64,000 bases of DNA from Streptomyces sp. NBC_01235. GTDB lineage: Bacteria; Actinomycetota; Actinomycetes; Streptomycetales; Streptomycetaceae. Positions 38,301-45,580 of the stretch are shown here, piece after piece (within the stretch, counting starts at the first letter, position 1; each line of letters begins with the position of its first letter). The translations under genes and the position numbers were made by a program. The stretch is taken from the NCBI RefSeq assembly GCF_035989285.1, contig NZ_CP108513.1, forward strand, positions 62,001 to 126,000, given 5' to 3'. A model generated the notes under the pieces. It had not been told where the DNA came from. It searched no databases and was given only the letters and a program-made list of their open reading frames with translations.

Positions 38301-40817
38301 CCAGAAGGCGTCCAGGTCCGGCGACTGCGGGTAGCGTCCGCTGACTCCGATGATCGCGATGTCGGTCCCGGCCTGCGGCGCGGCCTCGGTCAGGGGGGCG
38401 GGCTCGGTCCGCGGGGCGGCGTCCGCAGGTCGCGGAGCCTCTGCCAGGACCCGCGTGCACAGTCCGGTCACGTCCGCGCACACCCGGCCGTACTCGTCGA
38501 ACACGGTCACGTCGAGGCGTGCCGTCACGGAGTCGGGGTCACTGCCCGCCTGGTGCCGCACCCAGGCGTATGCCTTGGCGGGCGTGGCGGCGACGGCCTC
38601 CACGTGATCCAAGGCGAACGGCAGCGCGGGGCTGGCCTGTTGTCCGTCGTGCCGTCGCGGTGCGAGGCGCAGTCCGACAGTGGCCTGCAGGGCTCCGTCG
38701 ATGACGCTCGGGTGCAGGTGGCAGTCGTCCAGGGGCGGCGACGCCGAGGGCAGCCGCAGCTCGGCGAGGGCCTGGGGCCGGCCGGCCTCGTCGGTGCCGA
38801 GGCCCAGCTCCACCAGGGACCGCTGGGCCGGGCCGTAGTCCATGCCGATGGCGGCGTACAGGTCGTAGACGTCGGCGGCGGGAATCGACCTCTCGGCGCA
38901 GGCCGCACGCAGGTGGTCCAACCGCGGCAGGGTCCGCTCACCGGTGGTGGCCAGGCTCGCCCGGCCCTGGCTGTACGGCATGGCCTCGCCGTCCGCGCCG
39001 ACGCCATTGATGGTGTACTGCCAGCCGTGTCCAGCCAACTCGCTTACTTCCACGCGCAGTTCAAGTCCGTCCGGCCCGCTGACCGCCGGTCGCAGCCACA
39101 CCACGTCGTCCAGACGTACGGTGCCGGTGTGCCCCTCGCCCAGCGCCCGGGTGACCGCCGCGCGCGCCATCTCCAGTTGTGCGACGGCGGGGAGGATGCG
39201 GTCGCCGTGTACCTGGTGGTCGCGCAGGAACGACTCATCACCGTCGAAGCACGTCCGGTAGGCGGTGCCGTCGTCGAGCGGCACCACGTCGTGCAGCAGG
39301 GAGTGCAGCCGTGCCGGGGCACCCTCGCTCACCGGGCCAGGGGCGTGCGGTGTGGCCTGCGGGAGTTCCCGCCGGGCCGCGGCGAGTTCCTCCGCAAGGG
39401 AACGCACGGTCCGGTGCTCCGGGAACGCGGCGGGGGTGAACGCCACCCCGAAGCGGTCGGTGAGTCGGGCGGCCAGTCGGCCGATGTCGGTCGTGTCGAG
39501 GCCGAACTCGGCGAATTCATCGTCCGGGTCGACCTCCGCGGCCGGCACGCCCAGCTGTGCGGCGATCTCGTCGGTGACGAGGGTCAGCGGGTGCGCCGTG
39601 GCGGTTCCCTCCGGCGCCACGGAAGCCGTACGTGTTTCCTCCGGCCACTCCGCAGCGGCCGTACCTGTCCCGCCGGCGGCAACCTCCCGCAGCCCCGCCG
39701 CCACCTCGGCGATCGACCGGTACTCGAACATGGTCGTCGGCGAGATCTGTCGGGCCAGCCGGTCCTCCAGTTCGGGCACCAGGGACACCAGGTCCGCCGA
39801 GGCAAGTCCCAGCTCGTAGAAGCTTCCATTGACGTCAACCCGTGCCACGGGCAGGCCGAGGCGTGCCCCGACCAGCTCCCGCAGCACGGCCGCGACATCG
39901 TGTCCTGCGGCCGGTGCGGCGGACTTGTCGGCCACCGGGCGGCCGGTGCGTGTCATGGCGGAGGCGGACTCACCCCGCACGTCGAGGGCCGTCACGGCCC
40001 GCACCCGCTTGGCCGAGAGCCGTCCGATCTCGGCGACCTTCGCTCCACTCTCGTCGTAGAACTCCACGGCCAGACTGATGAGTTCGTCATCCCTGCGCAT
40101 CGAGTCGGCGGGGGCCCTGACGAAGCAGCGCTTGCCCAGCGGCGCGGCCGCCCGGAACGACTCGAGGATCAGGGGCAGATAGAGCCCCCCGGCGGCCTCC
40201 CTTGTGTGCAGCATGTGGCTGCCCACGCTGCTGCCGAGCAACCCGCCCTCGAACAGCGCCGGATGAAAGAGGAAGGCGTCCGCAGTGCCGTGGTGCGCCG
40301 GGCCGAGTTCCACCTCCGCGACCCAGTCCCCGGCGCGGTGGTGCACGGCGCCGCTGACCTGCATCAGCCCCAAGTGAACCAGCTCGCGCTCACGCAGCCA
40401 CGTGTAGATGTCGGCGAGGTGAGTGACCCGGTCGGCTCCGGCGAGTGGCAGTGACAGCCGTTCCTCAAAGACGGAACGGGCGCTTTGGTGGGCCGACACC
40501 ACCGCGTGCAGGACGTCCGTGGTGTCCTGCCGCCGGCGGCTGCGCACCTCGATGCGCCACCCTCCCGCCGGCCCGGGCCGTCCCGCCACGGTGGTCAGAA
40601 CTTCTTCACCGGGCGCGGCGACGAGCGGCGCGAGGATCGTGAGGTTCCGCAGCTCGACCTCCGGCATGGCATGACCGTGCCGGGACAGGACTTGCAACAC
40701 CAGATCCACGTAGCCGACACCAGGCAGCAGATTGCGCCCGTGCACAATGTGACCGCTCATTAATGGATTATCGGCAGTGACAGTGAAAGTCTCGTCGAAT
40801 GACGACACGCCAGTCAT
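32346..40817 (-). CDS. AT-less (trans-AT type) modular PKS, DH-ACP-ACP*-DH-KS-KR-ACP-KS0-CP
   Basis: 2823 residues, first gene of the operon in the window. Approximate domains: DH 1-285 (HIVHGRNLLP; the second motif has E for D, HPALFEG); ACP 305-390 (LGLASADL, Ser near 341); ACP-like 410-485 where the pantetheine Ser is Thr (GLDTTDI, near 439); DH 500-810 (HQVHGDRILP, HPSVIDGALQ); KS 830-1270 (DTMCSSSL, EAHGTGT, KSNIGH); linker ending LPGYPF with no AT; KR 1480-1830 (GGVGGLG); ACP near 1950 (GMDSV); KS 2060-2500 with Cys (DSMCASSA) but AAANGT in place of AHGTGT; C-terminal carrier protein (LGGNSL). Starting inside a module (DH without KS) is usual in trans-AT lines, where modules are split between proteins. 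The last KS lacks the catalytic His and should only pass the chain to the carrier and on to the NRPS. No AT occurs anywhere in the chain. Confidence 0.94.
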   Translation of the reverse strand: MTGVSSFDETFTVTADNPLMSGHIVHGRNLLPGVGYVDLVLQVLSRHGHAMPEVELRNLTILAPLVAAPGEEVLTTVAGRPGPAGGWRIEVRSRRRQDTTDVLHAVVSAHQSARSVFEERLSLPLAGADRVTHLADIYTWLRERELVHLGLMQVSGAVHHRAGDWVAEVELGPAHHGTADAFLFHPALFEGGLLGSSVGSHMLHTREAAGGLYLPLILESFRAAAPLGKRCFVRAPADSMRRDDELISLAVEFYDESGAKVAEIGRLSAKRVRAVTALDVRGESASAMTRTGRPVADKSAAPAAGHDVAAVLRELVGARLGLPVARVDVNGSFYELGLASADLVSLVPELEDRLARQISPTTMFEYRSIAEVAAGLREVAAGGTGTAAAEWPEETRTASVAPEGTATAHPLTLVTDEIAAQLGVPAAEVDPDDEFAEFGLDTTDIGRLAARLTDRFGVAFTPAAFPEHRTVRSLAEELAAARRELPQATPHAPGPVSEGAPARLHSLLHDVVPLDDGTAYRTCFDGDESFLRDHQVHGDRILPAVAQLEMARAAVTRALGEGHTGTVRLDDVVWLRPAVSGPDGLELRVEVSELAGHGWQYTINGVGADGEAMPYSQGRASLATTGERTLPRLDHLRAACAERSIPAADVYDLYAAIGMDYGPAQRSLVELGLGTDEAGRPQALAELRLPSASPPLDDCHLHPSVIDGALQATVGLRLAPRRHDGQQASPALPFALDHVEAVAATPAKAYAWVRHQAGSDPDSVTARLDVTVFDEYGRVCADVTGLCTRVLAEAPRPADAAPRTEPAPLTEAAPQAGTDIAIIGVSGRYPQSPDLDAFWQNLRSGRDCISEVPADRWDHRRNADAEGSSSGKWGGFLDGIDRFDPLFFQISLHEAELLDPQERLFLQCAHHTLEDAGYAAGPAGKVGVFVGVMYQEYQLHGAQAQERGQQAALSGSASSVANRVSYFYDFTGPSMTVDTMCSSSLTAIHLACEAIRSGQCETALAGGVNLHSHPNKFLMLSQRRFLSSDGRCRSFGEGGDGYVPGEGVGAVLLKPLDRAVADGDHIHGVIKATALNHGGRTSGYSVPSPAAQGAVIAEALTASGVDARSLGYLEAHGTGTALGDPLEVVGLNKAFEAHGVLPEHCAIGSVKSNIGHCESAAGIAGLTKVLLQMRHGELVPSLHSGTLNRRIDFDSTPMRVQQHLEPWNRPTTVVDGEARTLPRTAGVSGFGAGGANAHVVVAEYVAQAPRQAAPARPALLVLSAQTEDQLVEQARQLRTRLAEFADGTLQDVAWTLQTGRMALDERLAFAAASLDEAGALLDAFVAAPGSPGAWARGTVRLGDQPDGSGESALRAAVPDWVDRAEPGELLRLWVRGAAVRWETLHRPAPSPRRVSLPGYPFARDRCWFDPEPGGATTVHRAARDIQSGRAGGDVRNVRDVDVQSGQAGDDVQGEMVLLRPEWAERTAVREQGATDAEFVERHVVVVGSLGQAERHALRSALPVGTAHHFVDLTDDALDEQYALAAEHVFTLARTILLGGVRRPVLLQVVLAGAAGTDTERERLACFGGLTGLLRTAHQENPLLHTQYVECLDGAAPATVAARLAAEAVHNPAPEVRHRDGRRLLARSVEIRCAATAAAPWRENGVYLITGGVGGLGRIVAHEIAASVGHATVVLTGRSPLGEDRRGALNALRAAGLTVDYQRADVADRDAVARVLSHVADNHGPLTGIVHSAGVIEDGYLLRKSEEQLARVLSPKVTGLVNLDELSRDQPLDVFLCFSSIAGAFGNAGQADYAAGNAFMDAYATYRNRLADAGARHGRTVSIGWPLWEEGGMGGGAVRENLRSVGLAPLDTARGLTALRCALAMEENGLADGRLIVVAGERDGLLSRLIGDEAQPQPAENAPETTPAAVATPAGTPDEDAALEEKTVAHLRRILAASLKLGPERIAVDAPLERYGMDSVIAVGVISGLEESFGRLSRTLLFEVETIRDLARYFVTDHPQALRTLLGEPARPAVAVSAPKASKAPEAAAAPPASVAADVRVEVRDRALAPARDAGAPAKEVAPAKDVAIIGISGRYPQAGDLSSLWANLRGGEDGVTEVPADRWDHEALFGGLDESRARPGKWGGFLDGVDQFDPLLFGISPREAAALDPQQRLFLETVWQLLEQSGVTQEVIERRYGRRVGVYVGAAYHLYRADESQDPALAALTSAASYNMIANRVSHFFGLEGPSLAVDSMCASSAMAIHLACADVLRGEAELAVAGGINLTVHPDKYVALAELQLLGSGPGSRSFREGDGYLPAEAVGAVLLKSLDAAVRDGDRIHAVIKGTSSMHGGRANGFMTPSRRTQVKVMRRALEQAGVTADSIGYVEAAANGTAFSDEVEFRALREVFDGVAEPVALGTVKSNLGHPEAASGIAQLTKVVLQLQHRELTPLAAAGEPNPNLDFDGTALSLCEELSEWRPRGTAVADGVPSPRRALINSVAAGGSHVSLVVEAPPVTQEARDAAQDAGPQLVVVSAGTPERLRTAARRLSTFLDGDDASASLADIAYTSQLCREAMPERLAVVAGSAEELKQGLDWYLADGAGAAGDVLAPVPVHHGNAEEDAGPLGTVLSGARGETFLTGLVADRALEHLAELWVRGAAVPWGGLHDGRRRLAPLPPTAFVPGQYWVGRRPGAAASVRADAAHAPSGAVSPDGAAGAAHDTATDRSARQPDPALTDAERTLLAAWSELLGIDADDLGPTSNFLSLGGNSLLATRLVNLLKRRTGAELPVRALFEAPRLTDMAAELEHRTPVGSTGALDVKAILKGIALVEAMSDAELDALDIAK

Positions 40818-41380
40818 CGATATTCGCCCCAGAAAAGCATCGGTCTGAAATTTAAGCCCACTTTAGGGCCAGCCATGAAAAACCCCAGGCGGCACCGGGC
40901 ACCCCGCACTCACGCATCGTGAAGGACAGCTCGCCCAGCGGGACACGAATGACAATCGGAGCACGATCCCGACAATCCTGCGCAGACAAGGGACAAGACA
41001 TACGCGAAGGGCTGGGTGCTACCCGAAAGCCACGGTCAGGTCTCAGCGGCGCCAGACAGGGCACAGAACGCGAAAAATCCAACTCGCTACAACGTGAACG
41101 ACTATCACACTACAGCTGTAACGGAATAGACATTCCTCAGAACCCCCGTCGCTGAGAATCTAAACTTCATGATCCTAGGCACTTTTCGAGCCGAGCTCGG
41201 CCCTTACCCATGACTGCAACCTACGCTCCGACAGCGTCAAGATCAATAGACGCAGAGTAGTGACTCACCCCCTGCGCGGAACGTAGCGTGACATACCCGG
41301 GGGACCCTTACTCTCGACCTGCGCAAGATAAAATTGCCCCCTTCCAGACGCATCGGAACACCGCAGAACAGGAGCACAAG
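40818..41380. promoter_or_regulatory. Divergent control region between the PKS operon and the SDR gene
   Basis: 563 bp, visibly more AT-rich than the flanking genes, with no supported gene. It must contain the promoter of the megasynthase operon (minus strand) and of the SDR (plus strand). A perfect 10-bp palindrome, TACAGCTGTA, lies at 41111-41120. Short ORFs inside are weak and ignored. Confidence 0.5.
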
Positions 41381-42139
41381 GTGCGAATCGAAGGAAGTGT
41401 CGCGCTGGTCACAGGAGGAACGTCCGGCCTCGGCCTGGCGACTGCGCGCGAGTTGCGCGACCGGGGCGCAACCGTGGTGCTCCTTAGCCGTTCTTCGCGG
41501 GGCAGGGACATCGCGACGCAGCTGGGCGACCGTGTCGTGTTCTCCCAGGGCGATGTGACCAGCGAAGAGGACATCACCGCGGCAGTCGACCTCGCCTCGG
41601 GCCTCGGCACCCTGCGCATAGCCGTGAACTGCGCCGGGATCGGCAATGTCTTCAGGACCGTCGGCAAGAACGGTCCGTTCCCCCTGGACGCCTTCAGCAA
41701 GGTCGTCCAGGTCAACCTGATCGGCACCTTCAACGTCGTCCGGCTCGTCGCCTCCCGGATGGCCCGGTCCGAGGAGGACGGCGAGGAACGCGGAGTGATC
41801 GTCAACACCTCCTCGGCGGCCGCGTTCGACGGCCAGATCGGGCAGGCCGCCTACGCGGCCTCCAAGGCGGGCATCGCAGGCATGACCCTGCCGCTCGCCC
41901 GCGACCTCGCGCAGGAACGGATCCGCGTCGTCACGATCGCCCCGGGCCTGTTCCGCACGCCCATGTTCGACGTCCTGCCCGAGTCCGCGATCGAGGCGCT
42001 CGGCCGACAGATACCGCATCCGACCCGGCTCGGCCACCCCGAGGAGTACGCCGCCCTCGCCGCACACATCGTGGAGAACCCGATGCTCAACGGCGAGACG
42101 ATCCGACTCGACGGCGCGATCAGGATGGCGCCGAGGTAG
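41381..42139 (+). CDS. Short-chain dehydrogenase/reductase (3-hydroxyacyl-CoA dehydrogenase-like)
   Basis: 252 residues from a GTG start; I chose it because GGAG lies about 6 bp upstream and the Rossmann fold starts at once. Motifs: TGGTSGLG for the nucleotide, NCAG, catalytic YAASK, and PGLFRTPM after it. Overall it resembles NAD-dependent 3-hydroxyacyl-CoA dehydrogenases of the HSD17B10 type, which oxidise or reduce beta-hydroxyacyl or hydroxysteroid substrates in the cytosol. It is transcribed away from the PKS-NRPS operon across a shared control region, so a tailoring or precursor role is possible but not shown. A longer in-frame start at 41288 exists but its extra residues look non-coding. 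Confidence 0.85.
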   Translation: MRIEGSVALVTGGTSGLGLATARELRDRGATVVLLSRSSRGRDIATQLGDRVVFSQGDVTSEEDITAAVDLASGLGTLRIAVNCAGIGNVFRTVGKNGPFPLDAFSKVVQVNLIGTFNVVRLVASRMARSEEDGEERGVIVNTSSAAAFDGQIGQAAYAASKAGIAGMTLPLARDLAQERIRVVTIAPGLFRTPMFDVLPESAIEALGRQIPHPTRLGHPEEYAALAAHIVENPMLNGETIRLDGAIRMAPR

Positions 42140-42254
42140 CCGATGGTGAATGGGCCCGGGCCGCCCACCGTGCGCTCGACCGGGTCCATCAGCAGCCCCG
42201 GACACACGGCCTTGCCCGTCGCCCCCTCCCCGGCACCCACCCGCCCCTCCCGGC

Positions 42255-42503
42255 TGCCGATGGCTCTTCCCCGGCCGCCGGGCCGGACAACCCATGACCC
42301 CGGAAGCTCTGGCACCTCGGCTCCGCCACCTCGGCTTCCCGACCCGGCCAGGACGCACAGCGGCGATCCGCCAACTTGTCCTCCAGGCCCCGGCCCCGGT
42401 GATCGCCAGGATGCTCGGCTACAACGACGACCACACCACCCGGATCGCCGAAGAGGCCGGAGGACCCTGGAGTCGCTACGCTCCCCACGGCCACTCATGG
42501 TGA
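42255..42503 (+). pseudogene. C-terminal remnant of an integrase-like (tyrosine recombinase-like) protein
   Basis: Reads WLFPGRRAGQP, then a helix-rich tail ending RYAPHGHSW. From memory this matches the C-terminal end of a Streptomyces family annotated as site-specific integrase or recombinase-like. The N-terminal bulk is absent and upstream of about 42255 the reading frame loses resemblance. It sits directly after the SDR stop. The stop lies inside a 70-bp direct repeat that recurs at 43181. Confidence 0.6.
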
Positions 42504-42560
42504 CCACGAGCCCTCACCGGCCAAGGAATACGCGACTCTCGATTACGCGAGGTCGCCAGT
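42491..42560. repeat. 70-bp imperfect direct repeat, left copy
   Basis: Matches 43181-43250 at 58 of 70 positions by manual alignment, including CCACTCA at the integrase stop and GGTCGCC near the end. Distance between copies is 690 bp. It overlaps the end of the integrase-like remnant and the 3' end of the convergent secreted-protein gene. Confidence 0.8.
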
Positions 42561-43090
42561 TGATCCCCCAACAGGCGCTGGGGTACAGATACTCTAAACG
42601 CGGTATCTTGTTTAACCGGTGTGACGCACGGGGCCAGTCGTAGAATTTGACCCTTACAGCGGATTCGCCTCCGGTGACCACGTAGAACTCCGCGCGGTTA
42701 TTCTTGCCGTCAACGAACCGGCTGATGTTCTTCCACTCCAGGCAGCCAGCCCCGCCCCAGTAGGTGGCAACGTAGTCGTCGTTCCCTGGGTCCTTCTCGT
42801 AGAGGGAGTAATTGGACTCCTCGGTGGCAGAGGTGGTGATGCAGGTGAGGAAATTCCCTCCTGCCGACTTCCTCGGCCCCGCCACATAGTCGGTGTACTC
42901 GTCAACCTCCGGGTCACGGAACTGTGACGTTCCGACGTAGTCCCACCCGGACCCCGCCACACTGGGCTGAGCAGACACCGACACCGCCCCTTCCCCCGCC
43001 CGTGCCGGCTTGGGCGGACGGTGCTGCTGCCAGCCCCAGCAGGAGCGCGGCGGCAGTCACCGGTATTTCGGTACGCGTGTGAAACTTCAT
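42514..43090 (-). pseudogene. Small secreted protein, signal peptide and mature part in different frames
   Basis: The minus-strand ATG at 43090 has a good ribosome site (GGGAG, 5 bp away) and encodes a typical Sec signal peptide (MKFHTR..., AAALLLGLAAAPSAQA). The mature part, a 150-residue Cys- and Trp-containing domain starting near SAQPSVAGSGWDYVG and ending ESRVFLGR, lies in the frame open from 42984. The two parts differ by one base, and the break falls in the G-rich run at about 42985-43005. One extra G there would explain it, so this is either a genuine frameshift or a sequencing error. I do not recognise the mature domain. It is probably exported; the function is unknown. Confidence 0.6.
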
Positions 43091-43145
43091 GAGTCTCCCT
43101 CACGTAGTAGGTGTCCCACAGAAATCATGTTCATGGCATGCCTGA

Positions 43146-43193
43146 GGATGTGGAACCTGGCGTCACTATGCCGCTGGTGACCACTCAAGGTGA
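43146..43193 (+). pseudogene. 3' tail of a second integrase-like gene
   Basis: Only the last 15 codons remain, reading GCGTWRHYAAGDHSR and stop. They correspond to the last residues of the remnant at 42255-42503. A stop codon lies immediately upstream in this frame. The tail runs straight into the second copy of the 70-bp repeat, so the repeat is partly the conserved 3' end of the integrase-like gene. Confidence 0.55.
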
Positions 43194-43250
43194 CCACGAG
43201 CCGTCAGAAGCCGAGGAATGCGCGATTCCCCATTACTCGAGGTCGCCTGT
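43181..43250. repeat. 70-bp imperfect direct repeat, right copy
   Basis: Partner of 42491-42560. Like the left copy it joins the tail of an integrase-like gene to the 3' side of a convergent small secreted-protein gene. Confidence 0.8.
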
Positions 43251-43336
43251 GCACCCCCTCGTTACCGTTCGAACGCTGCGCGGGATAGCCTCATCCAGAA
43301 CGCGCGAGAGGCTCACCTTGCGGGGGCTACCGCTCG

Positions 43337-43678
43337 TCAGTCCCCTTTCCTGTGTGGGTAGATTCGCCCATTTTGGTCGTACGTGCCGTGGCTCACAAAA
43401 TTGCCGTGGCCATCGCATTCGCCGCCGAATAGGTACCTGCCTTTGGGCTGCAGCGGCCCGAAAATCTGCGTGCCGTCAGCGCACTTGGTCCATGCGCCGG
43501 ACCGACCGCTGGTCACAGTGCAGCGGTCCACCCACGAGCGGGGGCCATCCACCGCGCCCGTGCAGCTTGCAGCGGCAGCGTGCGCACTGGGTGCAAGCAC
43601 TACACCGCCTGCCAGCACGCTGACTCCGATGACTGCCGAAGCAAGCGTGCGCCTCCACACCTGCGGTCCGTACGCCAC
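43337..43678 (-). CDS. Small secreted protein of unknown function
   Basis: 113 residues from the GTG at 43678, chosen because AAGGGGG lies just upstream and the protein then starts with a compact signal peptide: MAYGPQVWRRTLASAVIGV, a hydrophobic core, and cleavage after AHA. A longer start at 43723 is in frame. The mature part of about 80 residues has four cysteines, is rich in Gly and aromatic residues, and ends RIYPHRKGD. I recognise no family. Its layout parallels the gene at 42514-43090: same strand, same size class, same position after an integrase-like tail and 70-bp repeat. The two are therefore probably equivalent cargo of a cassette-like unit, although the proteins are not obviously alike. 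Confidence 0.65.
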   Translation of the reverse strand: MAYGPQVWRRTLASAVIGVSVLAGGVVLAPSAHAAAASCTGAVDGPRSWVDRCTVTSGRSGAWTKCADGTQIFGPLQPKGRYLFGGECDGHGNFVSHGTYDQNGRIYPHRKGD

Positions 43679-43723
43679 GTCAACCCCCTTTTGCGCATCA
43701 GGCTGCGCCTCGTCTGGGCTCAC

Positions 43724-44252
43724 TTATCAGTTCGACGATATGTGTGCCTACCGGAAGCCGCCTTAGCGGTCAGTCCACACCTCTTCGCGTTCCGTCCATG
43801 GCCAGCAGGGGCACGCTCGGTCGGCTCTGCGGCTCGTCGGGGAAGCAGCGACAGTGCCCGGCCGTTGAGCAGGTGCACCTCGACGCCCTGAGCCACGCCG
43901 TCCCGCCCCAGAGCGCCCGAGTCCTCGGCCCGCCGCTCGTGACCGCCAGCACTGTTACTGTGCCCGCCCAGCAGGCCACCGCGGCGATCCCCGCCCAGAC
44001 CTCCCGGCACCGCCGCCAAGGTCACAGCGCGCCGTATCACAGGTCTACGAGCCGTCGACTGCTGTGGTGCCCGTCGAGGCCGACCCGCACGAGTGGATCG
44101 CCGCCCTGTCCCAGTCTGGAAAGCACCGCGAGGCCGCCGAACAGCACGCCATCGCGCAGTTCAGGCCCGTAACCTTCGCCGCCGTTCACTGGATCGAGGT
44201 ACGGGCATTTCCTCGCGTCCGTCGCCAACGATCCAGCTGCTTGTCGACGCGT
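43724..44252. other. Region without a supported gene
   Basis: 529 bp. A plus-strand stretch at 44064-44160 translates to PVEADPHEWIAALSQSG and more. It faintly recalls the start of ECF-like sigma factors, but it is not continued by a recognisable domain. I treat the region as decayed DNA between the secreted-protein cassette and the regulator. Confidence 0.4.
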
Positions 44253-45233
44253 CTACTCGGTGAAGCGCTGGGCTTCGTGGCGGTAGCCCTTGGGCGGGAT
44301 GCCATAGGTGTTACGGAAGGCGCGGGTGAAATCAGCCGCCCGCGGAAAGCCCCAGCGCGCGGCGATGGCATGGATTGGGATGGTGCGCTGCACCGGGTCC
44401 GCGAGGTCGCGGCGGGCGCCTTCCAAGCGCTGTCCACGGATCCAGGCAGCGATCGACTCCTCTTCGTGCTCGAAGAGTCGATACAGGTAGCTGCGTGATA
44501 TGTGATGCGCCGCAGCGATGGCGCCGGGAGTCAGGTTCGGGTCGTGAAGGTGATCCCGCACGAACGCACGGATGCATAAGACGAGAGTCTGCTGGTGAGT
44601 TTCCGGTGGAAGCGAGTTTTCCGCCTCGAGGGCTTGGGCGAAAAGCGCTGACAGCAGGTCAACCACCACGGACCCGAGCCGCGGCCCATCGGCGGGCCGG
44701 TACGAATCGGTGCCTCGCGCCAGCTGAGTGAGCAACTGTCTCAACAAGGCGCCGAATCCCTCCTGCACCGACAACCGCAGATCAGTCACGTGGTTCAACC
44801 GGTTCCGCGGCAGAAGTAATAAAGCCTTCGGGACCTCCAGCCCAACTCCCGTATGCGGAAGAGAGCCATCGCCCCCATGGACGTCGACCGTGCGCGACGT
44901 ATCGACGACGCACAGGCTGTCCGGACCGTACTCGGCCTCCTCCTCACCCCGAACTGTGCGCAGCGCCCCGCTCAACGGCAGAGAAACGTGCAGCCCCTCG
45001 GGATCGGACTGCCGGATCAGCTTTGACGATCGCCGAAAGCACACCGGCTGGAACGTGGTGGGCCACACCGATACAGCACCGAGGTCGAGCACACGTTGAG
45101 AAGCCCGAAAATCGGCCCGATGGTCACTGCGCAACTCCAGCGGAGCATGGGTCCGGCTGACCAGCTCGCGCCAGCAGTCGAACCGGTCCGCCGCCGGCAG
45201 ATCATCGCTCCGGAACACCGTCTCGCTCAGCAT
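44253..45233 (-). CDS. AraC/XylS-family transcriptional regulator
   Basis: 326 residues. The N-terminal 200 residues resemble the AraC-binding-like sensor domain found in Streptomyces regulators (DCWRELVSRTHAPLEL; later LSVQEGFGALLRQLLTQLA). The C-terminal 100 residues hold the two helix-turn-helix motifs of AraC proteins: TPGAIAAAHHISRSYLYRLF and the second with AARWGFPRAADFTRAF. It ends in the usual GIPPKGYR. The ATG follows a strong AGGAGG. It is cytosolic and DNA-binding, with an unknown effector. No obvious target lies next to it, as neighbours on both sides are cassette or transposon remains. A link to the biosynthetic operon at 41 kb is possible but unproven. Confidence 0.9.
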   Translation of the reverse strand: MLSETVFRSDDLPAADRFDCWRELVSRTHAPLELRSDHRADFRASQRVLDLGAVSVWPTTFQPVCFRRSSKLIRQSDPEGLHVSLPLSGALRTVRGEEEAEYGPDSLCVVDTSRTVDVHGGDGSLPHTGVGLEVPKALLLLPRNRLNHVTDLRLSVQEGFGALLRQLLTQLARGTDSYRPADGPRLGSVVVDLLSALFAQALEAENSLPPETHQQTLVLCIRAFVRDHLHDPNLTPGAIAAAHHISRSYLYRLFEHEEESIAAWIRGQRLEGARRDLADPVQRTIPIHAIAARWGFPRAADFTRAFRNTYGIPPKGYRHEAQRFTE

Positions 45234-45580
45234 GTCCCTCCTCGCCGTTTCACAAGTCTTTGAACGGCTTGCCTCTTACCTCTCCCCGATGAAAGGCAGG
45301 ACAACAGTCCACCAGTCACGGCAATCAACGTCCAGACCTCGATCAGGCCCTCCAACTCCGGTCAAAGCGCATGACGCTGTGCATGGCGACGTATGTGTGC
45401 GGACTGGATGCCCACCCGGATTGCGCAGTCTGCTCAACGCGCTGAGCTGCGGCGGTGTGCGGGTCCCGGATCTTGGAGACGGCCCGGCCGAGGGACCGCT
45501 TGAACAGCCGGAAGGTGTGAGGTCGGCTCGGGGGCGGCCTGCCGGTGTTGCCACGGCGTCGAGGCCGGCCACCGTGCCGT
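45234..45580. other. Intergenic stretch with a transposase relic
   Basis: 347 bp upstream of the AraC gene and downstream of the cysteine-repeat gene. Apart from the relic at 45445-45525 I see no gene. The promoter of the AraC-type gene must lie near 45240-45290. Confidence 0.4.
45445..45525 (-). pseudogene. Short relic of a transposase C-terminal region
   Basis: Reads RPHTFRLFKRSLGRAVSKIR then DPHTAA. This closely matches EHTFRLFKQTLGWTVPKVRD in the larger relic at 59008-59500. Only about 27 residues survive before the frame is lost. Confidence 0.6.

Noticed and set aside
40852..41082. Minus-strand ORF of 76 codons in the divergent control region
   Set aside because: No domain, poor start context, and it sits in the control region of the operon.
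44064..44160. Possible sigma-factor-like fragment
   Set aside because: Only a weak resemblance over some 25 residues (HEWIAALSQSGKHREA) with nothing after it; not enough to call a pseudogene.
43744..44172. Plus-strand ORF of 142 codons and its minus-strand counterpart
   Set aside because: Composition and codon use look non-coding, there is no convincing ribosome site, and there is no family match.
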